This document shows, in pieces, positions 6,516 to 13,455 of a stretch of DNA of 21,749 nucleotides (the stretch's first letter is position 1; every line of letters starts with the position of its first letter). Source of the DNA: an uncultured Bacillota bacterium (GTDB lineage: Bacteria; Bacillota; Clostridia; Lachnospirales; Lachnospiraceae); contig CAJKMA010000046.1 in the NCBI GenBank assembly GCA_905200905.1, forward strand, positions 1-21,749, in the 5' to 3' direction. The notes under the pieces are model-generated. The model was not told the origin of the DNA. It saw only the letters and a list, made by a program, of their open reading frames with translations, and made no database searches. Made by a program: the position numbers and the translations under genes.

Positions 6516-8687
6516 ATGATAATCCCTGAAGCTAATATTGATTACATAGAAGTGCTTAAATATATTGAGAATAGTCAAGAGATTCCATATTCAAATCCTG
6601 AACTATCTGGAATTTCTATGGAAAAGAAGAATCAATTACTTGCTGTGAAACAGAAGGGACAAGCTGCTGTTTCAGAAATGAAAAAAATGGCAGAGGAAGC
6701 TAAAAAATTGTATGGTCTAAACAAATGTATTCCTGGTTCGTGGCTGGATGGTTCTAATACCAAAACAAGAAAGTATCTGTGGACTCAGATGAAATATCAG
6801 AGCGATGAGGAAAATCCCATTAGTGTTTCTATTTTTGTGGAAAAAGGAAAGGAAGACAAAGCATATTTCAGAGTTAGTTTAGAAATCAAAAATGATAAGA
6901 CTGATACGAGCGGAATGGAAAAGTATCACGCGCATTTAGAAATTCCAAAAGAAGAGGAGTTAGTATACGTAGCTAGTAGTAATGACTGGGAAACACTGGA
7001 AGTATTGAAGGAAGCTCAAGAGGAGATAGAGTCGAAAGTTAAAAGTGGAGAATATAAAAAGGTTCAGATTTGTAAGCTTATTGAACAAAAGGAAGGAAAA
7101 TCAAATAGTGAGTATCATCAAGAAGTAATGACAGCAATAGGTGCAATCATTCCTTATTACAGGCACGTGTTAGAGAAGAGAGGATGGCTTCTTACATGGA
7201 ATCCTAAATACTGGCATTGGGGACAGTATGAAGAATGGTGTGCAGGTACAAAACGAGATGAAACATATTTGCTCAATTGGAATTGTTGTAAGGAATCAGA
7301 TCCTAAAAAAGGCGAAGAAGTGTTCTTAATAAAGCTTGGCAAGCCTCCAAAAGGTATTGTTGCTCATGGTTTGGTGGTAAAAGAACCTTATAAAGCCCCA
7401 AACGATTTACTAGAAAAAAACGGTGAAGAGTGTCGGTATATTGATGTTCAATTTGATAGAATTCAAAATGTAAATCTTGAGGAAAAAATACTATGTCAAG
7501 AGAGTTTGAATAAAAAGTATCCGGATCCGTTGGTTGACAAGGCGTGGGGTTGGAGTCCACGGAAGTCGGGGGTAGAGATAAAGAAAGATATTTTGCCGAG
7601 GTTAAAGAAGGATTGGAAGGAATTAACAGGTACTACTGAGATGATTAAGTATGATCAACAGGAAAGAGAGTTAGACAAAATGATAGATTATCCAAAGAAC
7701 GCAATTTTATATGGACCTCCGGGGACAGGTAAAACATATAGTTCTGTAATTTATTCTGTGGCTATCTGCGATAAACAGGACATTGAGGATATAAAAGAAA
7801 TGAAGTATAGCGATGTGATGACTCGTTATAAGGAGCTAAAGGAAGCTGGGCAGATAGCATTTACAACCTTCCATCAGTCTTATGGCTATGAAGAGTTTAT
7901 TGAAGGAATAAAACCTGTGGTAGATCATGAACAAGAAGAAATAGGATATAGGATTGAGCCAGGTAGCTTTAAACGTTTCTGTGAAGTTGCTAGTATTGAG
8001 GAAAATGATAAAAATTATGTGTTTATCATTGATGAAATCAACCGTGGTAATATATCTAAGATTTTCGGTGAGCTTATTACACTGATTGAAGATACCAAGA
8101 GAAAAGGGATGGAGGAAGAAGTATCTGCAATTCTTCCTTATTCACGTAAGCCATTTAGCGTCCCATCGAATGTTTATATTCTCGGAACAATGAATACTGC
8201 AGACCGTTCCATTGCATTGATGGACACAGCTCTTAGACGTCGTTTTGAATTTATTGAAATGATGCCAGATGTAAATATTCTTCGAAAAATAGGTGCAGAC
8301 AAGGTTGAAGACTTAGATGTTGCAGCGATGCTTGAAGCAATCAACGAAAGAATTACATTTTTATACGACAGAGAGCATACAATTGGACATGCTTTCTTTA
8401 CAAAACTTGCTAAAACCCCAACTATAGATGTACTACAGTCCATTTTCCAAAAGTCAGTAATTCCACTTCTACAGGAATACTTCTATGAAGATTATCAGAA
8501 GATACAGCTGGTATTAGGGGATAATGGTAAGAGTGATGATGCACATAAATTTATTCTTGATACAAATGTCAAAGTGAAGGATATCTTTAAAGGGAGCGTA
8601 GAGGATGTTATTGACTTACCAGAGAAGAAATATACCATCAATCCAAAGGCATTTTTCAATATTGATAGCTATAAGGAAATTATTTAA
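6516..8687 (+). CDS. mcrB: McrB-type AAA+ GTPase subunit of a modification-dependent restriction system, with EVE-like domain
   Basis: McrB recognises modified DNA and uses GTP to drive McrC cleavage. From the ATG at 6516 the protein is 723 aa. The frame is open back to an ATG at 6456, but that has no ribosome binding site, whereas 6516 has GGAG eight bases upstream; I therefore prefer 6516, and the true start may still be 6456. Domains in order: an unassigned N-terminal region (IPGSWLDGS near 72-80, a beta-rich block to ~145); an EVE/PUA-like domain at about 228-345 (TWNPKYWHW, LNWN, KGIVAHGLVV), a fold used elsewhere to flip out and sense modified bases; then the McrB motor with GPPGTGKT (400-407), TFHQSYGYEEF (about 450-460), FIIDEINRGN (503-512), the family hallmark MNTADRS (559-565) and RRRFEF (574-579). 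It is followed 14 bases later by mcrC. Base use is A/T-richer than the flanking housekeeping genes, which fits horizontal acquisition. Confidence 0.93.
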   Translation: MIIPEANIDYIEVLKYIENSQEIPYSNPELSGISMEKKNQLLAVKQKGQAAVSEMKKMAEEAKKLYGLNKCIPGSWLDGSNTKTRKYLWTQMKYQSDEENPISVSIFVEKGKEDKAYFRVSLEIKNDKTDTSGMEKYHAHLEIPKEEELVYVASSNDWETLEVLKEAQEEIESKVKSGEYKKVQICKLIEQKEGKSNSEYHQEVMTAIGAIIPYYRHVLEKRGWLLTWNPKYWHWGQYEEWCAGTKRDETYLLNWNCCKESDPKKGEEVFLIKLGKPPKGIVAHGLVVKEPYKAPNDLLEKNGEECRYIDVQFDRIQNVNLEEKILCQESLNKKYPDPLVDKAWGWSPRKSGVEIKKDILPRLKKDWKELTGTTEMIKYDQQERELDKMIDYPKNAILYGPPGTGKTYSSVIYSVAICDKQDIEDIKEMKYSDVMTRYKELKEAGQIAFTTFHQSYGYEEFIEGIKPVVDHEQEEIGYRIEPGSFKRFCEVASIEENDKNYVFIIDEINRGNISKIFGELITLIEDTKRKGMEEEVSAILPYSRKPFSVPSNVYILGTMNTADRSIALMDTALRRRFEFIEMMPDVNILRKIGADKVEDLDVAAMLEAINERITFLYDREHTIGHAFFTKLAKTPTIDVLQSIFQKSVIPLLQEYFYEDYQKIQLVLGDNGKSDDAHKFILDTNVKVKDIFKGSVEDVIDLPEKKYTINPKAFFNIDSYKEII

Positions 8688-8701
8688 GAAATGGTGATGA
8701 C

Positions 8702-10018
8702 ATGGATAAACTGTTAGAGGTAAGAGAATTTGATAGAATTACGGAAAATTTAGATTATAAAGATGTAGACAATTACAAGTATTTGCACAAGGATGCATTC
8801 GCTGATATCGTTGAGTTTATCCATGAATTCGCTGGAAGCGAAGAGAATGCTGATATATCAGAATTTATGAGTGTAATAAAAAAGCGTAATGTTGGACTGA
8901 CCATTACCATTAAGAATTATGTAGGACTGATTCAGATGCAAAACGGACAACAGATACAAGTTTTGCCTAAGATAAGTTTTGGGGATGGAGAAGATACTGG
9001 AAATACGAAGACAAAGAAAGTTTTTTTGAAAATGCTTTGTAGTATGAAGGATTTTCCTAGTAAGGTATTCAATGACGCATCATTAAAGGTTGACAGGATG
9101 AACCTGTACGAGATTTTTATTAATATGTATTTGCAGGAGGTCCGTCAGCTGGTAAAACATGGGATTAAGTTCGCATATGTACAGCAGGAGGATAATCTTA
9201 GGTTTTATAAAGGCAAGCTTCTGGTAAGCCAACACATCAAAGAGAATAGAGTGCATAGAGAACGATTCTATGTTGCTTATGATGAGTTTCATCCGAATAG
9301 ACCGGAGAATAAACTGGTAAAGGCGACACTGCTTAAGTTACAAAAATTAACCAGCAGTACAGAAAACGCTAGAGAAATCAGACAGCTTCTTACTGCCTTT
9401 GAAATGGTAGATCCATCTATGAATTTCCAAAAGGATTTTTCAAAGGTTCACATAGATAGGAATACACAAGATTATAAGACGTTGATGCAGTGGTCAAAAG
9501 TATTTCTTATGAATAAAAGCTTTACGACTTTTTCTGGTAATGAACATTCAAGAGCACTGCTCTTTAAAATGGAGAAAGTATATGAGAGTTATGTTGCACA
9601 GAACATGCGAAAGGTTATGAGTACAACAGGCTGGGAGGTTTTTATTCAAGATAAAGGATACTACCTTTTTGTGCATCCCAAAAAGCAGTTTGCGCTCAAA
9701 CCGGATATTGTCATGAAACGTGATGAAAGAGTTATTGTTCTGGATACAAAATGGAAGAGACTTATAAACAATGAAGATAAGAATTATGGTATTTCCCAGG
9801 CAGACATGTATCAGATGTATGCGTATTCTAAGAAGTATGAAACCTCTGAAATCTGGCTGCTGTATCCTGTGAATGATGAAATGAAAGCACATCAGGATAT
9901 AAGCTTTGATTCCGGTGACGGTACAACGGTCAATGTGTTTTTTGTAGATGTGGCTAATATAGAAGAGTGTCTCGAAAGGTTTAAGGATAAAATAGAACAG
10001 GTAAAATCAGTTGAGTGA
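8702..10018 (+). CDS. mcrC: McrC nuclease subunit of the McrBC restriction system
   Basis: McrC is the endonuclease partner of McrB; the complex translocates and cuts DNA carrying modified bases. The 438-residue protein has the McrC N-terminal beta-rich region (VGLITI-like strands near 64-90, QVLPKI), a central helical part with FYKGKLLVSQHI (168-179), and a C-terminal PD-(D/E)XK nuclease: conserved Glu in MEKVYESY (~290-297), Asp335 in KPDIV, Asp348-x-Lys350 in LDTKWK, and the family motif QADMYQMYAY (366-375). All expected catalytic residues are present, so the module looks intact. The start is the first ATG after mcrB with only a weak GGTGA nearby, so translation is probably coupled to mcrB. 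Length is normal for an EVE-McrB partner. Confidence 0.93.
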   Translation: MDKLLEVREFDRITENLDYKDVDNYKYLHKDAFADIVEFIHEFAGSEENADISEFMSVIKKRNVGLTITIKNYVGLIQMQNGQQIQVLPKISFGDGEDTGNTKTKKVFLKMLCSMKDFPSKVFNDASLKVDRMNLYEIFINMYLQEVRQLVKHGIKFAYVQQEDNLRFYKGKLLVSQHIKENRVHRERFYVAYDEFHPNRPENKLVKATLLKLQKLTSSTENAREIRQLLTAFEMVDPSMNFQKDFSKVHIDRNTQDYKTLMQWSKVFLMNKSFTTFSGNEHSRALLFKMEKVYESYVAQNMRKVMSTTGWEVFIQDKGYYLFVHPKKQFALKPDIVMKRDERVIVLDTKWKRLINNEDKNYGISQADMYQMYAYSKKYETSEIWLLYPVNDEMKAHQDISFDSGDGTTVNVFFVDVANIEECLERFKDKIEQVKSVE

Positions 10019-10231
10019 TGGAGAATTTTATACTAACAGTATAATGACAAACTGGATTTTATGTGATATATTGAAGAAAAACAAAGAAAAGCGGATGAGG
10101 AAAAGTCCGAGAAAGGAAATAACTATGATGACAGCAGTAATAAATGTGAATCTGTATAGTGTGGAACGTTGCTATGAACTTGAGAAAGAACATAGTTTTC
10201 TTTGTGTACGTTTCAATAAGTTAAGCAGATT
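10019..10231 (+). other. Gene-poor tail after mcrC, no confident gene
   Basis: About 340 bases separate mcrC from rtcB. A TTG-started frame of 78 codons overlaps the end of mcrC (10011-10247), but it has no ribosome binding site and no recognisable domain. A second frame within it (about 10061-10156) reads as a hydrophilic peptide rich in Glu and Lys (IEEKQRKADEEKSEKGNNY), more protein-like, but it lacks a start. The stretch may be the decayed end of a gene that once followed mcrC. The rest of the gap holds a weak promoter and a terminator, listed separately. Confidence 0.4.
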
Positions 10232-10260
10232 TAGACATGATAGCTGAAATCAGGTAGAAT
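10232..10260 (+). promoter_or_regulatory. Candidate rtcB promoter
   Basis: TAGACA (10232-10237), 17 bases, TAGAAT (10255-10260), each one mismatch from consensus. Transcription would start near 10267, just upstream of a terminator-like hairpin and about 90 bases before rtcB. Confidence 0.4.
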
Positions 10261-10275
10261 AGATATTGTTTATTG

Positions 10276-10306
10276 ACCGCTTATCTTATGGGATAGGCGG
10301 TTTTTT
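10276..10306 (+). terminator. Rho-independent terminator between mcrC and rtcB
   Basis: ACCGCTTATC (10276-10285) pairs with GATAGGCGGT (10292-10301) through ten pairs including one G-T, then a run of T to 10306. It either ends the mcrBC transcript or, if the promoter just upstream is used, acts as an attenuator in the rtcB leader. Confidence 0.8.
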
Positions 10307-10356
10307 CGTTTGCTGGAGAGACTGTTATACATTGCAGGGAAGGAGGAGATGAAGCA

Positions 10357-11559
10357 ATGTTGGAAATAAAAGGTACAAAAACCACAGCTATTTGCTATGC
10401 AAACATAATTGAGGAGGAAGCAATTGAACAAATTCGCAGAATGTGTAATCAAGATTTTACAGAAGGATGCCGCATTCGGATTATGCCGGATGTACATGCA
10501 GGTAAAGGCTGTACAATTGGAACTACCATGACAGTAAAGGGTAAAGCAGTTCCAAATGTTGTAGGCGTGGATATTGGATGCGGAATGTATACAGTAAATC
10601 TTGGAAAACAAGAAATAGATCTGGAGAAATTTGATGAAGCATGTCATTTTATACCGTCCGGAAAAAATGCATGGGATGGAAGACAGGAGAGATTTGATCT
10701 AACCGGGCTTCGCTGTTACAGATCTTTGCAAAAAACAAAATGGATTGAGAGAAGTTTGGGAACTTTAGGGGGAGGTAATCATTTTATTGAGATTGATCAG
10801 GCTTCTGATGGAACAAAGTATCTGGTAATCCATACCGGTAGCCGAAATCTTGGAAAACAGGTAGCTGAGATCTACCAGCAGCTTGCAATTGAGTTACATG
10901 AGGGGAAAGAGGAATATTTCAAGAAAAAAGATGCGTTAATAGCAGAATATAAAGCTGCAGGCAGAAGAAAAGAGATTCAACAGGCATTGAAGGAACTTCA
11001 TTGGGAAAATAAGCCCTTATCTATTCCAGAAGATTTGTGTTATGTGTATGGAAGCTATTTTGAGGATTATTTACATGATGTAGAGCTTTGTCAGAAATTC
11101 GCACTTAGAAACAGGGAGCTTTTGGCTGAAATCTTGCTAACTAGATGCGGTCTGTCTGGAACAGAAGGATCTCACACAATTCATAATTATATTGATGTGG
11201 AGGAGATGATTTTACGGAAAGGAGCAATTGCTGCTCATAAAGGAGAAAAGGTACTGATTCCGATTAATATGCGAGATGGAAGTATTTTAGCAGTTGGTAG
11301 GGGAAACCCGGAATGGAATGATTCTGCTCCGCATGGTGCCGGACGTTTGATGTCTAGGACAAAAGCAAAAGAAACACTTAGTATGGAAGCGTACAAAGAA
11401 GCAATGAAAGGAATTTATACAACTTCTGTCAATGAGGCAACATTAGATGAGGCGCCATTTGCGTATAAATCCTTAGAAGATATTATTGATGTAATACGGG
11501 ATTCTGTAGATATCATTGATATTATGAAACCCATTTATAATTTTAAAGCCTCAGACTGA
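10357..11559 (+). CDS. rtcB: RtcB family RNA-splicing ligase
   Basis: RtcB joins RNA 2',3'-cyclic phosphate or 3'-phosphate ends to 5'-hydroxyl ends using GTP and Mn2+, and in bacteria repairs cleaved tRNA or rRNA. The 400-residue protein (PF01139) shows the family motifs in order: IMPDVHAGKGCTIG (42-55), VVGVDIGCG (68-76, metal ligands Asp72 and Cys75), GTLGGGNHFIE (135-145, His142), VIHTGSRNLG (157-166, His159), EGSHTIHNYID (270-280), RKGAIAAHKG (287-296) and the guanylylated histidine in SAPHGAGR (His326). All are intact. AAGGAGGAG precedes the ATG by 8-9 bases. No partner archease, rtcA or release factor prfH gene is next to it in this window. It stands alone between a terminator and a hairpin that overlaps its stop codon. 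Confidence 0.95.
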   Translation: MLEIKGTKTTAICYANIIEEEAIEQIRRMCNQDFTEGCRIRIMPDVHAGKGCTIGTTMTVKGKAVPNVVGVDIGCGMYTVNLGKQEIDLEKFDEACHFIPSGKNAWDGRQERFDLTGLRCYRSLQKTKWIERSLGTLGGGNHFIEIDQASDGTKYLVIHTGSRNLGKQVAEIYQQLAIELHEGKEEYFKKKDALIAEYKAAGRRKEIQQALKELHWENKPLSIPEDLCYVYGSYFEDYLHDVELCQKFALRNRELLAEILLTRCGLSGTEGSHTIHNYIDVEEMILRKGAIAAHKGEKVLIPINMRDGSILAVGRGNPEWNDSAPHGAGRLMSRTKAKETLSMEAYKEAMKGIYTTSVNEATLDEAPFAYKSLEDIIDVIRDSVDIIDIMKPIYNFKASD

Positions 11560-11580
11560 ATTTTCTGTGTCAGTCTGAGG
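11549..11580 (+). terminator. Perfect hairpin at the rtcB stop codon (possible terminator)
   Basis: CCTCAGACTGA (11549-11559) is perfectly complementary to TCAGTCTGAGG (11570-11580), an 11-bp stem with a 10-base loop. The left arm contains the rtcB stop codon. No T-run follows on the plus strand, so it is not a standard terminator; it could stabilise the 3' end of the mRNA. Confidence 0.45.
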
Positions 11581-11622
11581 GCTGGTGCAGAAAGGAGAGG
11601 AGTTGCCAGGTGGGATTTTCCA

Positions 11623-11706
11623 ATGATTGATAGGGTAAAGACTGGAGAGAATATTTTAAAATTGAGGAAACAGAAAAATTTATCTGTAAAAGAGTACAAA
11701 AAATGA
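11623..11706 (+). pseudogene. Truncated XRE-family regulator fragment
   Basis: A 27-codon frame begins MIDRVKTGENILKLRKQ and continues NLSVKEYKK before a TGA. This is the opening of the helix-turn-helix domain of a family common in Clostridia (start of helix 1: TGxNIxxLRxxxxLSVxxL). Everything after the start of helix 2 is missing, and no continuation is visible in other frames downstream. A GGTGGG lies upstream of the ATG. I read it as a gene stump left by deletion; the rest of the interval is the adh control region. Confidence 0.6.
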
Positions 11707-11758
11707 TAGTAATTGGAATGATGTACAGGAAAAAGTACAAAAAAGTGTGAAAAAACTA

Positions 11759-11787
11759 TTGCGTTAAAAATTTAACAGACATATAAT
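11759..11787 (+). promoter_or_regulatory. Promoter of the alcohol dehydrogenase gene
   Basis: A perfect TATAAT (11782-11787) lies 17 bases after a poor -35, TTGCGT (11759-11764). The weak -35 and the two overlapping/flanking palindromes suggest a regulated promoter. The distance to the ATG is 54 bases. Confidence 0.65.
11763..11776 (+). promoter_or_regulatory. Rex-type operator, upstream copy
   Basis: GTTAA-AAAT-TTAAC is a perfect palindrome lying in the spacer between -35 and -10 of the adh promoter. It matches the core of the clostridial Rex site TTGTTAA-N4-TTAACAA. Rex releases DNA when the NADH/NAD+ ratio is high, which would induce an alcohol-forming, NADH-consuming enzyme. Confidence 0.7.
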
Positions 11788-11793
11788 GAAAAT

Positions 11794-11807
11794 GTTAAAA
11801 GATTAAC
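11794..11807 (+). promoter_or_regulatory. Rex-type operator, downstream copy
   Basis: GTTAA-AAGA-TTAAC, the second palindrome of the same form, lies just after the -10 around the expected transcription start. Its centre is 31 bases from the first one, close to three helical turns, so two Rex dimers would sit on the same face of the DNA and cover the promoter. Confidence 0.7.
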
Positions 11808-11841
11808 GAATAAATAGAAAAATCATACGGAGGAATCGAAC

Positions 11842-13023
11842 ATGGCTAGATTTACATTACCAAGAGATATTTATCACGGAAAAGGTTGCATAGAAGAATT
11901 AAAAAATTTAAAAGGAAAAAGAGCTATTCTGGTTGTAGGTGGCGGCTCCATGAAGCGTCAGGGATTTCTTGACAGGGCAGTTGATTACTTAAAAGAAGCA
12001 GGAATGGAAGTACAGTTGTTTGAAGGGGTAGAGCCGGATCCATCTGTAGAAACAGTTATGAAAGGTGCAGAAGCTATGAGAGCTTTTCAGCCAGACTGGA
12101 TTGTTGCAATGGGCGGAGGTTCTCCAATTGATGCAGCAAAGGCAATGTGGGCTTTTTATGAATATCCGGATGTGACTTTTGAAGATTTATGTATTCCTTT
12201 TAATTTCCCAGAATTGAGACAAAAAGCGAAATTTGCTGCAATTCCGTCTACATCAGGAACAGCAACTGAAGTAACCGCTTTTTCTGTTATTACAGACTAT
12301 GAAAAAGGAATTAAATATCCATTAGCAGACTTTAATATTACGCCGGATGTAGCTATTGTGGATTCTGAACTGGTAGAAGGTTTGCCGGCACATCAGGTTG
12401 CATATACCGGAATGGATGCTCTGACACATGCAATCGAAGCATATGTTTCTACACTGCATGGAGTATACACAGATCCATTAGCGATGCAGGCGATCGAGAT
12501 GGTATTTGATTATCTTCCTGCTTCTTTTAGAGGAAATATGGAAGCAAGAGCTCAGATGCATGATGCACAGTGCTTAGCAGGAATGGCATTTTCCAATGCA
12601 CTGCTTGGAATTGTTCACTCTATGGCTCATAAGACCGGTGCAGTATTTTCTACAGGACACATTACACATGGTCTTGCCAATGCCATGTACCTTCCATATG
12701 TAATCAAGTATAATGCAAAAGACCCAGTAGCGGCAAAACGTTATGCTGAGATTGCAAGAAAAGCAGGACTTGTGGGAAGCTCTGAGCAGGCTCTGATCAA
12801 CAGCCTGTGTGCAAAAATTGATGAATTTAATGTAATCCTTGGTATTCCAGCAACATTAAAGGACTTTGGTATCAAGGAGGATGAATTTAAAGAAAAAATT
12901 TCTGGTATTGCAGAGAATGCAGTTGCTGATGCTTGTACTGGTTCTAATCCAAGAAGTATTGATCCAAAAACAATGGAAAAATTATTTACATGCATCTATT
13001 ACGGAACAGAAGTAGATTTTTAA
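11842..13023 (+). CDS. Iron-containing alcohol dehydrogenase
   Basis: Member of the Fe-dependent (type III) alcohol dehydrogenase family (PF00465), which reduces aldehydes such as acetaldehyde or butanal with NAD(P)H during fermentation. Seen in the 393 residues: VVGGGSMKRQG (31-41) and AMGGGSPIDAAKAMW (89-103) for the nucleotide; IPSTSGTATEVT (134-145); and metal ligands Asp192 and His196 in GMDALTHAIEAY, His263 in SMAHKTGA and His276 in THGLANAMYLP. All four ligands are present. GGAGGA lies 7 bases before the ATG. The gene stands alone with its own promoter, two Rex-type operators and a downstream hairpin. It resembles clostridial butanol/ethanol dehydrogenases and the C-terminal half of AdhE; the preferred substrate and NADH versus NADPH use cannot be settled here, though Rex control favours a redox-balancing role. 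Confidence 0.92.
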   Translation: MARFTLPRDIYHGKGCIEELKNLKGKRAILVVGGGSMKRQGFLDRAVDYLKEAGMEVQLFEGVEPDPSVETVMKGAEAMRAFQPDWIVAMGGGSPIDAAKAMWAFYEYPDVTFEDLCIPFNFPELRQKAKFAAIPSTSGTATEVTAFSVITDYEKGIKYPLADFNITPDVAIVDSELVEGLPAHQVAYTGMDALTHAIEAYVSTLHGVYTDPLAMQAIEMVFDYLPASFRGNMEARAQMHDAQCLAGMAFSNALLGIVHSMAHKTGAVFSTGHITHGLANAMYLPYVIKYNAKDPVAAKRYAEIARKAGLVGSSEQALINSLCAKIDEFNVILGIPATLKDFGIKEDEFKEKISGIAENAVADACTGSNPRSIDPKTMEKLFTCIYYGTEVDF

Positions 13024-13040
13024 AATAAAAGAGAAAACAG

Positions 13041-13084
13041 GGGCAGGTGTGATTTATGTGAATCACATCTGCCCTTGAAATTTT
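13041..13084 (+). terminator. Terminator of the alcohol dehydrogenase gene
   Basis: GGGCAGGTGTGATT (13041-13054) pairs with AATCACATCTGCCC (13061-13074) through 14 pairs with one G-T, and a six-base loop. An imperfect T-rich tail (TTGAAATTTT) follows. Confidence 0.75.
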
Positions 13085-13228
13085 GCAAAAAAGTATGAAA
13101 CTTTAACGAAACGATAATCAAAACAAAAGATGAATGGTCTGTATGGTTTTATTTAAATTCATTACATTAGCATTTGTGCGGGAATCCGAGTTGAAAAGTA
13201 ATCAAAAGTAATCAAATCCATGAAATAC

Positions 13229-13268
13229 AAAAAAACGCCGAAACCCTTGATTTTACTAGGGTTTCAGC
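13229..13268 (-). terminator. Terminator of the tRNA-Leu gene
   Basis: Read on the minus strand, GCTGAAACCC (13268-13259) pairs with GGGTTTCGGC (13246-13237) with one mismatch, followed by a run of seven T (13235-13229). It lies 14 bases beyond the tRNA 3' end and faces the adh terminator. Confidence 0.85.
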
Positions 13269-13281
13269 ATAAATTTAGGAC

Positions 13282-13364
13282 TGCCGGCAGCGGGACTTGA
13301 ACCCGCACGTGGTTGCCCACAACAGATTTTGAGTCTGCCTCGTCTGCCATTCCGACACGCCGGC
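13282..13364 (-). tRNA. tRNA-Leu, anticodon CAA
   Basis: The minus strand folds into an 83-base cloverleaf. The acceptor GCCGGCG pairs with TGCCGGC (last pair G-U), discriminator A. The anticodon loop is CTCAAAA with anticodon CAA (13331-13329), reading UUG. A long variable arm (TGTGGGCAACCACG region) marks class II, as expected for leucine. The T loop is TTCAAGT within GCGGG/CCCGC. The CCA end is not encoded. Confidence 0.96.
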
Positions 13365-13387
13365 ATATATTCTCTTCAACGACATTT

Positions 13388-13416
13388 ATCTTATCATAGG
13401 TTTTGGAGAATTGCAA
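13388..13416 (-). promoter_or_regulatory. tRNA-Leu promoter
   Basis: On the minus strand TTGCAA (13416-13411), 17 bases, TAAGAT (13393-13388), placing the start about 15-20 bases before the tRNA. The -35 lies inside the arm of the inverted repeat that separates this gene from lysA. Confidence 0.5.
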
Positions 13417-13450
13417 GCATTTTTTGAAAAAAAAGCTACAATTCTCCAAA
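13402..13450 (-). terminator. Long inverted repeat after lysA (possible terminator)
   Basis: TTTGGAGAATTG (13402-13413) and CAATTCTCCAAA (13439-13450) are a perfect 12-bp inverted repeat. The loop itself can pair (AGC...GCT plus T6/A6), giving a hairpin about 49 bases long. It begins five bases after the lysA stop. There is no T-run after the stem on the lysA strand, so termination is plausible but unproven. Confidence 0.45.
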
Positions 13451-13455
13451 GTTTT

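Noticed and set aside
10011..10247. 78-codon TTG-started frame overlapping the end of mcrC
   Set aside because: No ribosome binding site, no domain, and a different frame in the same stretch looks equally or more protein-like; not supported as a gene.
11693..11744. Two copies of AGTACAAAAAA 41 bases apart, and TGTAC-N8-GTACA, upstream of the adh promoter
   Set aside because: Short, A-rich and in a very A/T-rich interval; could be chance. The Rex-type palindromes next to it are much stronger.
13193..13216. Tandem AAAAGTAATC repeat between adh and tRNA-Leu
   Set aside because: Only two short copies, no arms or spacers of CRISPR type and no sign of an attachment site duplicated elsewhere in the window.
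13282..13364. Integration site of a mobile element at tRNA-Leu
   Set aside because: No integrase gene and no repeated tRNA 3' end is visible nearby.
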